From CANJBX01 sp041487815 (GTDB lineage Bacteria; Pseudomonadota; Alphaproteobacteria; Rhizobiales; Xanthobacteraceae), in assembly GCA_041487815.1 (NCBI GenBank), contig JBGPOB010000073.1, positions 1-13,370 on the forward strand: a stretch of DNA of 13,370 nucleotides, given 5' to 3'. Below are positions 6,128 through 12,856 of the stretch, piece by piece; within the stretch, counting starts at the first letter, position 1; the number at the start of each line of letters is the position of its first letter. The position numbers were made by a program, and so were the translations under genes. The notes beneath the pieces were generated by a model. That model was given only the letters and a program-made list of their open reading frames with translations. It was not told where the DNA came from and did not search any database.

Positions 6128-7895
6128 TGCGCTCCTTGATCAGCTTGAGCTGCACCCAACGGAAGAAGATCACCAACAGCATCATCATCAATCCGATGAC
6201 GCTGACCTGCTCCGCCTGCCCGTTGGACCAGAGCTTGAGCAAGACCACCGACAGCACCTCCGACCCGACCGAATAGAGCAGGATCGAGGCCGAAAGTTCA
6301 CGGATGATGCCGAAAAATGTCAGCACCCAGCCAACCGCGAACGAGGGCCACGACAGCGCGATCAGAATTCGCCACAGCGTCTGCCACCAGCTCGCGCCGT
6401 GGACGCGCGAGCATTCCTCAAGGTCGAAGGAGAGCTGGTGATAGGCGTTCGACATCACGCGCACAGCGATCGGTGTGCCCAGGGCCATGTAGGCGAGGAG
6501 TAGCGCCCAGATCGTGCCATAGATCGGAATCGGGCCAGGCAGCATCGCGAAGGCCCAAAGGAATCCGACGCCCAGCACCATGCCGGGCATCATCCAGGGC
6601 AGCCAGGCGAGCGCATCGATCAGTTTGCGTCCGCGCCAGCGGGTGCGGACAGTGACATAGGCAACGATGCCGCCGAGAACCATGGTCGCGGTGGCGCCCA
6701 TGAGGCCGAGCAGCATCGTATTGAATAGTGCCCGCCAGAACTCCTTGTTCTGCAGCACCGCGCTGTAGTGTTCGAGGGTGAGCATATCGAGCTGATAGAA
6801 TCCAAAGAACTTGAAGAACGAGCCAACCGCGAGCTGGCCGATCGGCAACACGACGGTGATGACAAAAAACAGGATACAGAATGAAAAAGTAACCCAGCGC
6901 CAGGGACCGAGCCTGGTGACGTTGGGCGAATAGCCCTTGCCGGTGACGGTGGTGAAATTCCGGCCGCGCAAGATTTGCCATTGCCAAATGACGAGCGCGA
7001 ACATCAGCAGCATGATCGCGAACGAGAGCGCCGTCGCGTACTGGTAGGCGGGCGTCGCGCGGTGGTTTATGGCGTTATAGATTTCCGTGGTGATTACGCT
7101 GATGCCGGCCGGCAGGCCGAAGAACAGCGCGGACTCGAAGGCCTCGATGCCGCGGATCAGGCTGAGCATGAACGATGATACGATCGCGGGCAACATGAGC
7201 ATCAAGGTGACGCGCCGCAGCGTGGTCCAGCGCGATGCGCCGCACATCCGGCTCGACTCTTCGAGTGCCGGGTCCATCGCGCGAAATGAATCGACAATGA
7301 ACAGAAACAGGAACGGCGTGGAATACTGCATCATGTGCCAGACGATGCCACCGTAGGAATAAACGTTGATCGGCGAGGTCGTCGATCCCGTCAGCCATTG
7401 CCAGGCCATGTTGATGACGCCGACTTGCTTGTTTCCAAGCATGCCCCAGGCCATGGCCGTCAGGATCGGCGGGATGAAGAAAGGCAACGTGATCAGCACT
7501 TCGAGCGTGGCGCGCGCCGGCGTGTCGGTGCGCGCGCAAATCCACGCCAGGGTTATGGCAAGCGAAATCGCCGGGATCGTCTTGGCGAGCGATAGGCCGA
7601 TCGTGTTGATAAGAACGAGGAAATTCTCCTGTGTCAGGATCTGGACGTAACCGTCGAGATTGAACTCGCCGGCCATCCCGGGCGGGGTCGAGTGCAAGCT
7701 GCCGTAGAACAGCATCGACAGCGGATAGAGCGAGAGGAACGCCAGCACCGAGAGAAGCAGCGCGACGCCAATCTGGCGGCCGAGACCGATGCTCGCGATG
7801 TGTCCCAGCAGTCCGGCCTCACGGATCGCCGGTTTGCGCGCGGCACCGGATAACCCGCTCGCCGCTCCCGCACCGACATTGGTTACGATGGCCAT
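6114..7895 (-). CDS. ABC transporter permease, iron(III)/thiamine (FbpB/ThiP-like) double-domain type
   Basis: Integral inner-membrane protein (593 aa) with two fused permease domains, so one polypeptide can form the whole channel. Each half has about six hydrophobic spans and an EAA loop that docks on the ATPase: LEESSRMCGASRWTTLRRV near residues 211-229 and LEECSRVHGASWWQTLWRI near 492-510. The architecture is that of FbpB/SfuB ferric permeases and ThiP relatives; the solute is not readable. The natural partner is the ATPase at 4510-5622, but 491 bases and an opposing gene lie between them. No binding protein precedes it; an enolase-superfamily gene and a repeat do. The ATG at 7895 lacks a clear Shine-Dalgarno and has an in-frame stop three codons upstream, which suggests coupling to an upstream short ORF. 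Confidence 0.92.
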   Translation of the reverse strand: MAIVTNVGAGAASGLSGAARKPAIREAGLLGHIASIGLGRQIGVALLLSVLAFLSLYPLSMLFYGSLHSTPPGMAGEFNLDGYVQILTQENFLVLINTIGLSLAKTIPAISLAITLAWICARTDTPARATLEVLITLPFFIPPILTAMAWGMLGNKQVGVINMAWQWLTGSTTSPINVYSYGGIVWHMMQYSTPFLFLFIVDSFRAMDPALEESSRMCGASRWTTLRRVTLMLMLPAIVSSFMLSLIRGIEAFESALFFGLPAGISVITTEIYNAINHRATPAYQYATALSFAIMLLMFALVIWQWQILRGRNFTTVTGKGYSPNVTRLGPWRWVTFSFCILFFVITVVLPIGQLAVGSFFKFFGFYQLDMLTLEHYSAVLQNKEFWRALFNTMLLGLMGATATMVLGGIVAYVTVRTRWRGRKLIDALAWLPWMMPGMVLGVGFLWAFAMLPGPIPIYGTIWALLLAYMALGTPIAVRVMSNAYHQLSFDLEECSRVHGASWWQTLWRILIALSWPSFAVGWVLTFFGIIRELSASILLYSVGSEVLSVVLLKLWSNGQAEQVSVIGLMMMLLVIFFRWVQLKLIKERISTL

Positions 7896-7901
7896 GTGCG
7901 A

Positions 7902-7958
7902 CTATAGCTCAACGACGACGTAATTTTCTTCAACCGAAACTTGGAATGTCTCTACCAC
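7902..7958 (-). CDS. Possible leader peptide (18 codons) before the permease
   Basis: A GTG at 7958-7956 sits five bases after a strong AAGGGGG Shine-Dalgarno (7970-7964) and opens a frame of 18 codons ending EENYVVVEL. Its TAG stop is six bases before the permease ATG. The permease ATG has no Shine-Dalgarno of its own, so translational coupling through this short frame is plausible. The same frame extends further back to 8141, but those residues run through the palindromic repeat and the end of the enolase-type gene. It could instead be the tail of a lost gene. No known family is recognised. Confidence 0.3.
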   Translation of the reverse strand: MVETFQVSVEENYVVVEL

Positions 7959-8010
7959 ACATGCCCCCTTGAGCAATTCACTGCCCGGTTTGCGCCGGCA
8001 ATGCGTGCTG

Positions 8011-8060
8011 GCACATGATCCGGCGAAGGGGAGAGCCGTTTCGCCGACAAGATCATGCGC
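8011..8060. repeat. Degenerate Rhizobiales dispersed palindromic repeat
   Basis: CATGATC at 8014-8020 pairs with GATCATG at 8051-8057, and inside it CGGCGAA at 8021-8027 pairs with TTCGCCG at 8040-8046, with a 4-base bulge ACAA and a 12-base loop. The order CATGATCCGG ... TTCG ... AGATCATGCGC resembles a repeat common between genes in Bradyrhizobium-like genomes (CATGATCCGGAAAAGTGG and AAGATCATGCGCAAAC). The family match is from memory. It lies between two genes of the same strand and may form a stable mRNA hairpin. Confidence 0.55.
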
Positions 8061-8079
8061 CAAAATAAAAAGTTGGCGC
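8057..8079 (-). terminator. Inverted repeat just after the enolase-type stop codon
   Basis: GCGCCAA (8057-8063) and TTGGCGC (8073-8079) form a perfect 7-bp stem with an A/T-rich 9-base loop, directly following the TAG at 8083-8081 on the - strand. The T-run is in the loop and not after the stem, so it may attenuate or stabilise rather than terminate. It overlaps the end of the dispersed repeat. Confidence 0.35.
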
Positions 8080-8080
8080 G

Positions 8081-9274
8081 CTAGCGCTTCGCGCGCGGCG
8101 GATGCGCCTTGACGGCATCCTCGTTGATGTCGGTGCCCCATCCCGGCCGCGTCGGCAGCACGAACTGGCCGTTCTCGATCACCGGCGGGTCGGTGAAAAT
8201 CTCGTCGCGCCAGGGCGCTTCGTCGACATCGTATTCCATGATGCGGTAATTCGGGATGGCGGCGCAGAAATGCGCGCTGATGTAGCTCGAAAGATGACCG
8301 GCGAAATTATGCGGCGCGCAGTCGGTCTCGAAGGCGTCGGCAAGGGAAGCGATGCGCACGGATTCCCACATCCCATTCCATTGCACGTCGACGATGGCGA
8401 CGTCGCAGGCGTAGTTCGCCAGATAAGGCTTGAACGCCTGCAGGCCGTGAATCGTCTCAAGCGAGGCGATCGGCGTCGATGTCGAGCGCCGCAAGAGCGC
8501 CAGCGCCTCCGGATCGTGGATATCGCACTCAAGCCAGGCCAGATTGAGGTCTTCGACCGCCTTGGCAATGCGGATGAAGCCCTCGGTACGCTGGCTGAAA
8601 TTCAGATCCATGCGCAACGCCACGTCCGGCCCGGCGCCGTCGCGGAACGCGGACAGGATATCGTGAATGTTGCGGATCAGCTTGGCGTCGGGGTGACGAC
8701 TCAAGAAATTCGGAAACATGCGAAAGCCCGGCATGAACGGCGGATCGTCTGGGCTCAGCGGGAAGGGATTGGTCTTCAGCGACTTGAAGCCGCTCGCCTT
8801 GACCTCGGCGCCGAGCTGCTTGATGTCGTCGAGCGTGCGCAAGGGCTTGAGGCCAAGCTCGCGCTCGAAAAAATCCCGGCGCCAGACGCGAAAGCTGCCG
8901 CAGTGCGACCAATAGAGATTGATGCGGTCGCGGAACGGTCCGCCGAATAGCGCATAGACCGGCACGCCCAGCGCCTTCGCCTTGACGTCGAGGCAGGCGT
9001 TCTCGATCGCGGCGATCGCTTCATGGTTGACGCCGCCGATCGACATGCGCGTGATCGCGCGCAGCGACACCACGATCTTGCCGACCTCGCGCGGGTCCAT
9101 GCCGACGGCAATGTCGGCAAAGCGGCGGATCAAATCGGAAGTGGCATTGGCGGCGCCGAAATCCTCGTTGTATTCCGACCAGCCGACGATGCCTTCGTCG
9201 GTGGAAAGCTTCAGAAACGAAAAATCGCGCCAGCCGGCGTCTGCTTTCATGGTCTCGATTTTGCTGATGCGCAT
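8081..9274 (-). CDS. Enolase superfamily protein, mandelate racemase/muconate lactonizing-like (probable acid-sugar dehydratase)
   Basis: Cytoplasmic enzyme (397 aa) of the mandelate racemase subgroup, which abstracts a proton alpha to a carboxylate; many members dehydrate sugar acids to 2-keto-3-deoxy acids. Likely Mg ligands are D223 (MDLN), E249 (WLECD) and E273 (SLETI), spaced 26 and 24 residues. A general base dyad of D296 (VDVQWNG) and H322 (PHNFAGH) is also present, plus K167 in SLKTNPFPL. These indicate an active enzyme. The start is the ATG at 9274 with AGGA upstream; the longer frame to 9436 overlaps the preceding gene. It follows the hydroxyacid dehydrogenase by 17 bases, so the two are almost certainly co-transcribed. 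Galactonate-type dehydratases are near relatives, but the substrate is not assignable. Confidence 0.88.
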   Translation of the reverse strand: MRISKIETMKADAGWRDFSFLKLSTDEGIVGWSEYNEDFGAANATSDLIRRFADIAVGMDPREVGKIVVSLRAITRMSIGGVNHEAIAAIENACLDVKAKALGVPVYALFGGPFRDRINLYWSHCGSFRVWRRDFFERELGLKPLRTLDDIKQLGAEVKASGFKSLKTNPFPLSPDDPPFMPGFRMFPNFLSRHPDAKLIRNIHDILSAFRDGAGPDVALRMDLNFSQRTEGFIRIAKAVEDLNLAWLECDIHDPEALALLRRSTSTPIASLETIHGLQAFKPYLANYACDVAIVDVQWNGMWESVRIASLADAFETDCAPHNFAGHLSSYISAHFCAAIPNYRIMEYDVDEAPWRDEIFTDPPVIENGQFVLPTRPGWGTDINEDAVKAHPPRAKR

Positions 9275-9291
9275 GGGGTCCTGCTCGTCCC

Positions 9292-10245
9292 TTAGAATTT
9301 GATGACGTTGTTTAGCGCCTCGCCGCGCTGATAGCGCTTGAGATTGTCCACCGCCACGCCGGCAATGCGCTCCGCGGTCACGCGGACCGCGCCACCGGCA
9401 CAATGCGGCGAGATGATCAGATTGGGCGCGTCCCACAGCGGGTCATTGGCCGGCAGCGGCTCGGGCTCGGTCACGTCCAGCCCCGCGCCTGCGATGGTTC
9501 CGGATTTCAGGGCGTCGAGCAGCGCCGTTTGATCGATGATGCCGCCGCGCGCGACGTTGACGACGAACGCCGAGCGCTTGCAGGCCGCGAACGCGCGTGC
9601 GTCCAGCAGATGATGCGTCGCGGGGTCGAGCGGCAGCGCGATCATGATGGCGTCGGCGCGCGGCAGGATTTCGCCGAGCTTTCCGATCGGCATCGTTTCA
9701 TCCGCGGCTTCGTGCGGCGCGCCGGTGCGGGACACGCCGATGATGTGGGCGCCGAGCGCCCGCATGATGCGGGCAATTTCCCGGCCGATGTGACCGAAAC
9801 CAAGCACCGCCGCGGTCGACCCGTGCGGGATCACCATGCGCGGCACGGCGGAGCGGTCCCATGCGTGCCGCGGCTGATTATTGAGGAACGCCGGAAGCTG
9901 ACGTTGCAGCGCAAGTAGCAGCGTCACCGCGTGCAAGCCGACGGCGGGAGCGAGCGCGTCGCCGACGTTGGTCACCTGCACGCCGGCGGGCACGCCGAGC
10001 TGCTTGGCATTGTCATAGCCCGCCGTCAGCACTTGCATCCATCGCAGCTTACCGGCGCGCGCGAGGACCGCCTGCGCGGCCTTGCCCACGTAAAGCATGT
10101 CGCCGATGAACAAGGCTTCCGCGTCGGAAATCTCGGCGGCCAATCCGTCGTCGCTGTCAACCACTTTGAGGCCGGAACCGATAATGCCCGTAAGCTTTGC
10201 TGCGATTTCGGCTTTGGCGAGGGTGGCGTAAAGAACGGCTTTCAT
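9292..10245 (-). CDS. D-isomer-specific 2-hydroxyacid dehydrogenase (NAD-dependent)
   Basis: Predicted cytoplasmic NAD(P)-dependent dehydrogenase (317 aa). The Rossmann motif GFGHIG is at residues 149-154. Catalytic residues are R233 in NVARGG, E262 in VTEPEP and H281 in SPHCAGG. The start is the ATG at 10245 with a G-rich run just upstream; a longer frame to 10464 adds 73 residues with no family resemblance that run across the amidohydrolase remnant. It heads an operon with the enolase-superfamily gene 17 bases downstream, so it may act on a product of that dehydratase or on a related hydroxyacid. It differs clearly in sequence from the other two dehydrogenases in the window and is not a recent duplicate. 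Confidence 0.9.
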   Translation of the reverse strand: MKAVLYATLAKAEIAAKLTGIIGSGLKVVDSDDGLAAEISDAEALFIGDMLYVGKAAQAVLARAGKLRWMQVLTAGYDNAKQLGVPAGVQVTNVGDALAPAVGLHAVTLLLALQRQLPAFLNNQPRHAWDRSAVPRMVIPHGSTAAVLGFGHIGREIARIMRALGAHIIGVSRTGAPHEAADETMPIGKLGEILPRADAIMIALPLDPATHHLLDARAFAACKRSAFVVNVARGGIIDQTALLDALKSGTIAGAGLDVTEPEPLPANDPLWDAPNLIISPHCAGGAVRVTAERIAGVAVDNLKRYQRGEALNNVIKF

Positions 10246-10257
10246 GAACCCCCAATC

Positions 10258-10270
10258 GATCGTTTCGATC
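10258..10270. promoter_or_regulatory. Short dyad GATCG-TTT-CGATC in the leader of the dehydrogenase/enolase operon
   Basis: A perfect 5-bp inverted repeat with a 3-base spacer sits 13-25 bases before the start codon at 10245. It could be a repressor operator, but is short and could occur by chance. No clear -35/-10 pair is visible around it. Confidence 0.2.
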
Positions 10271-10307
10271 ACCATAGTGGACGGGCTTGCCGCGAACCAG
10301 TGGATGA

Positions 10308-10541
10308 AGCGACAGCCCCTTCCGGCTGAAGTTGCAGCCCATCGACGCGCCGCCGGACACATCCGCGCGGAAGCAGCTTCTCGATCAGATCGGCTCGGAC
10401 AAGATGCTCTTGTTCTCCACTGACTATCCGCATTGGTATTTCGAAGGGAACGATGCCATGCCAAAAAGCATCCCCGTTGAACTTGCCAGGAAAATCATGG
10501 TCGATAATCCTCTGCAGACATACCCGCGATTGACGCGGTAG
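10308..10541 (+). pseudogene. C-terminal fragment of an amidohydrolase (amidohydro-rel / ACMSD-like TIM-barrel hydrolase)
   Basis: The frame is open only from 10308, after a TGA at 10305, and encodes about 77 residues. It matches the end of metal-dependent amidohydrolases: RLKLQPIDAPP, then QIGSDKMLLFSTDYPHW with the conserved Asp in STDYPH, then LARKIMVDNPLQTYPRL. Whole family members are around 300-400 residues, so the N-terminal metal site and most of the barrel are gone. The first start in frame is a TTG at 10332. The short peptide QPLPAE in a neighbouring frame just before 10323 may be a frameshifted bit of the same gene. A terminator-like hairpin follows, as expected of a once functional gene. 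Confidence 0.75.
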
Positions 10542-10550
10542 GGGCGATTG

Positions 10551-10570
10551 GGAGACGGCGACGTCTTTTT
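10551..10570 (+). terminator. Terminator-like hairpin with T-run after the amidohydrolase fragment
   Basis: AGACG at 10553-10557 pairs with CGTCT at 10562-10566 around a GCGA loop, and the stem runs into five Ts at 10566-10570. The stem is short (5 bp, plus two possible G-T pairs). It lies ten bases past the TAG of the fragment and before the convergent oxidoreductase stop. Confidence 0.45.
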
Positions 10571-10578
10571 ACCGCGGA

Positions 10579-11871
10579 TCAGTTTGGGAGAATCGCGCCG
10601 CCGTCCGTCAATACCTGCCGCAGACGCTCGAACGGTACGTCGATGGGTGAAGCATTGCCCTGCGCCGCCAGCGCGGCAACCGCGCCCGCGGCCTGACCCG
10701 TTGCCATTGCCTGCGGCATGATGCGCAGCGCGCCAAACGCAGTATGCGTTGCCGAAATGCCCCGCCCGGCGACGACGGCGTTGTCCAGTGAGACAGGGAT
10801 GAGCGCGCGCAGCGGGATCGAATAGCGGTGATCGGGGCCGCCGACCCGCTCCAGACGCGTGCCGACGCCCTTGGCGTCATGAACGTCGATCGGAAACGCC
10901 GCGAGCGCAATGGCGTCGGAAAAAATACGTCCGCCGCGCAAGTCCTGTTCGGTCACGACAATGTGCCCGCGCACGCGCCGGGTCTCGCGAATTCCGAGTT
11001 GGGGCGCGAAACCGTTCAGCCGCGCCCGCTCGAACCCCGGCAGGTTGGCGGCAATGAAGCGCGCCGCCTTGAGCGATGCGCGACGGCCCTCAATTTCCGC
11101 CGCGGCAAGCGCGAACGCATCGGTGCCGTCGACCGCGATACGCGTCACGTTGAACCAGGCATCGCTGGTGCCGGGCACCGCGTAACAACTGATGGCGAGC
11201 CTGCCCAGCGCGCCCTCCGCGACGCCGCGTCGGGCGATGGCCATGCGCTCTTCAGGACCCATCCCGTTGTAAGGCCCGAGGTCCGCGGGCCCCATGCGAA
11301 AATACATCGTTGCCGGCTGCAGCGTTTCGCCGGCTTCGAGCGGCAGCATGTCGCAATCGGCGCGGCTGAGAACTTCAAGGTCGCCCGAAGAATCGACGAC
11401 CGCCTTGGGGGTGACGTCGATCGCGCCGGATTTCGTCAGCAACGAGACGCTGGCAATGGTCCGCCCGCGCCGTTCGACGGCGGCAACCATGCTGTGGAAC
11501 AGCACCGCGGCACCGGCTTCGAGGATCATCTCATCGAACACGACCTTCAGGACGTCGGGGTCGAATACGACGCGATCGATCGGCAAGCCGGTGGAAAGCA
11601 CTCCGATGTCCGGACCGGCGGAGCCGCCGGCGGCAACCAGACGCTCGACGACCTCACGCGCGATACCGCCGATCAGCGGCGTGCCACCGGCCGTGTTCCA
11701 GCCCATGAACTGCACGACGGCCGATGCGGTCGCGGCGCCGCCAAAGAACCCATTGCGCTCGACGATCATGGTCTTTGCGCCCTGCCGCGCCGCTGCAACC
11801 GCCGCGCACACGCCGGCGACGCCGCCCCCGACCACAAGGACATCCACGGATATTCCGGTGCTTGCGGTCAT
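10579..11871 (-). CDS. FAD-dependent oxidoreductase (FAD_oxidored family)
   Basis: Cytoplasmic flavoprotein (430 aa). The N-terminal dinucleotide-binding fold reads VDVLVVGGGVAGVCAAVAAA (GxGxxG at residues 15-20), with the ribose-binding acid E38 in IVERN and then GFFGGAATAS. The middle carries KAVVDSSGDLEVLSRADCD, the GD motif typical of this family. The C-terminus has AVVAGRGISATH and QAMATGQAAGAVAALA, the second FAD-contact region. Substrate is unknown; the family includes poorly characterised dehydrogenases. The ATG overlaps the stop of the upstream dehydrogenase gene as ATGA, and GGAAAAAAG precedes it. It is the last gene of a three-gene operon. Length and motifs look complete; a longer frame to 12063 is the dehydrogenase gene read out of frame. 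Confidence 0.88.
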   Translation of the reverse strand: MTASTGISVDVLVVGGGVAGVCAAVAAARQGAKTMIVERNGFFGGAATASAVVQFMGWNTAGGTPLIGGIAREVVERLVAAGGSAGPDIGVLSTGLPIDRVVFDPDVLKVVFDEMILEAGAAVLFHSMVAAVERRGRTIASVSLLTKSGAIDVTPKAVVDSSGDLEVLSRADCDMLPLEAGETLQPATMYFRMGPADLGPYNGMGPEERMAIARRGVAEGALGRLAISCYAVPGTSDAWFNVTRIAVDGTDAFALAAAEIEGRRASLKAARFIAANLPGFERARLNGFAPQLGIRETRRVRGHIVVTEQDLRGGRIFSDAIALAAFPIDVHDAKGVGTRLERVGGPDHRYSIPLRALIPVSLDNAVVAGRGISATHTAFGALRIMPQAMATGQAAGAVAALAAQGNASPIDVPFERLRQVLTDGGAILPN

Positions 11872-12851
11872 CTTTTTTCCGGCGATGCAACTTCGGGGTT
11901 GAGCATCCTGATCGGCTTGCCGTCGAGATAAGCGGTCACGGTTTCCACCAGGTCGCCGTAGAATGCGCGATAGGATTCTTCCACGACATAGCCAAGGTGC
12001 GGCGTCAGCACGACGTTGTCGAACGCAAGGAGCGGGTGGTCGGCCGGGATCGGCTCCTGCCAAAAGACATCGAGCGCCGCGCCCGCAATGCGGCGCTCCC
12101 GTAAGGCGGCGACCAGCGCGGTCTCATCGACCAGCGGACCGCGCGCCGTATTGACGAGATACGCCGTCGCCTTCATCAGCGCCAATTCGGCCGCACCGAC
12201 AATTCCCCGCGTGCGTTCGCCGAGCACCAGGTGCAGGCTGACGATGTCGCTCTGGCGAAATAGCGCGTCCTTCTCGACGCGTCTGACGCCGGCCGCTGCC
12301 GCCGACTCGGCCGTCAGGTTTTGGCTCCAGGCTATGACATTCATGTCGAGCGCCTGGGCGACGCGCGCGACCTGGCGGCCGATCTTACCTAGCCCGACAA
12401 TACCGAGCGTGCGGCCGTAGAGTTGGATGCCAAGGCTGCCCTGCCAGAGGCCGGCGCGCGCGCGGCGGTCTTCCTGCGGGATCCGTCGCACCAGCGCGAG
12501 CATCAGGCCGATCGCCAGTTCCGGCGTTCCGCGATGGGCGCCGGGATGGTCGGTCGAGTGACAGACAAGCACGCCGTGATCGGTCGCCGCCGCGACATCG
12601 AGCGTGCGGTGACGCAGGCCGGTGATGGCGAGAAGCTTGAGGTTCGGCAATCGCTCGATCAGTACGCGTGGGGCCGCGGTGCGTTCGCGCAACATGCAAA
12701 TGACGTCGTAGGGTGCGAGCACGCGCGCGGCCTCGTCGGGCACCGCGAGCGGATAATCGATGACGTCGATCTGGCAGCGGCGCGAGAGCTGCGACCAATC
12801 CGCCATCTTGAGCGCGACATGCTGGTAGTCGTCGAGGATTGCGATTTTCAT
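11868..12851 (-). CDS. D-isomer-specific 2-hydroxyacid dehydrogenase (phosphoglycerate dehydrogenase-like)
   Basis: NAD-binding dehydrogenase (327 aa) of the SerA/GyaR-like group. The N-terminus MKIAILDDYQ and the segment AITGLRHRTLDVAAA are typical of the D-2-hydroxyacid dehydrogenases found in catabolic clusters. The Rossmann motif GLGKIG is at residues 153-158. R237 (NTARGP), E266 (VFWQEP) and H285 (TPHLGY) are the expected catalytic residues. The ATG at 12851 has AGGA upstream, overlapping the TAG of the preceding gene with only five bases between genes. Its own stop overlaps the FAD oxidoreductase start. The third such dehydrogenase in the window; substrate unknown. Serine biosynthesis is unlikely given the context and absence of an ACT domain. 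Confidence 0.9.
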   Translation of the reverse strand: MKIAILDDYQHVALKMADWSQLSRRCQIDVIDYPLAVPDEAARVLAPYDVICMLRERTAAPRVLIERLPNLKLLAITGLRHRTLDVAAATDHGVLVCHSTDHPGAHRGTPELAIGLMLALVRRIPQEDRRARAGLWQGSLGIQLYGRTLGIVGLGKIGRQVARVAQALDMNVIAWSQNLTAESAAAAGVRRVEKDALFRQSDIVSLHLVLGERTRGIVGAAELALMKATAYLVNTARGPLVDETALVAALRERRIAGAALDVFWQEPIPADHPLLAFDNVVLTPHLGYVVEESYRAFYGDLVETVTAYLDGKPIRMLNPEVASPEKR

Positions 12852-12856
12852 CGGTC

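Noticed and set aside
8102..8950. 282-codon + strand ORF opposite the enolase-superfamily gene
   Set aside because: Shadow of a gene with conserved catalytic residues; no Shine-Dalgarno and no motif.
10828..11931. 367-codon + strand ORF opposite the FAD oxidoreductase
   Set aside because: Composition is rich in R, G and H with no family signal; the opposite strand carries intact FAD motifs.
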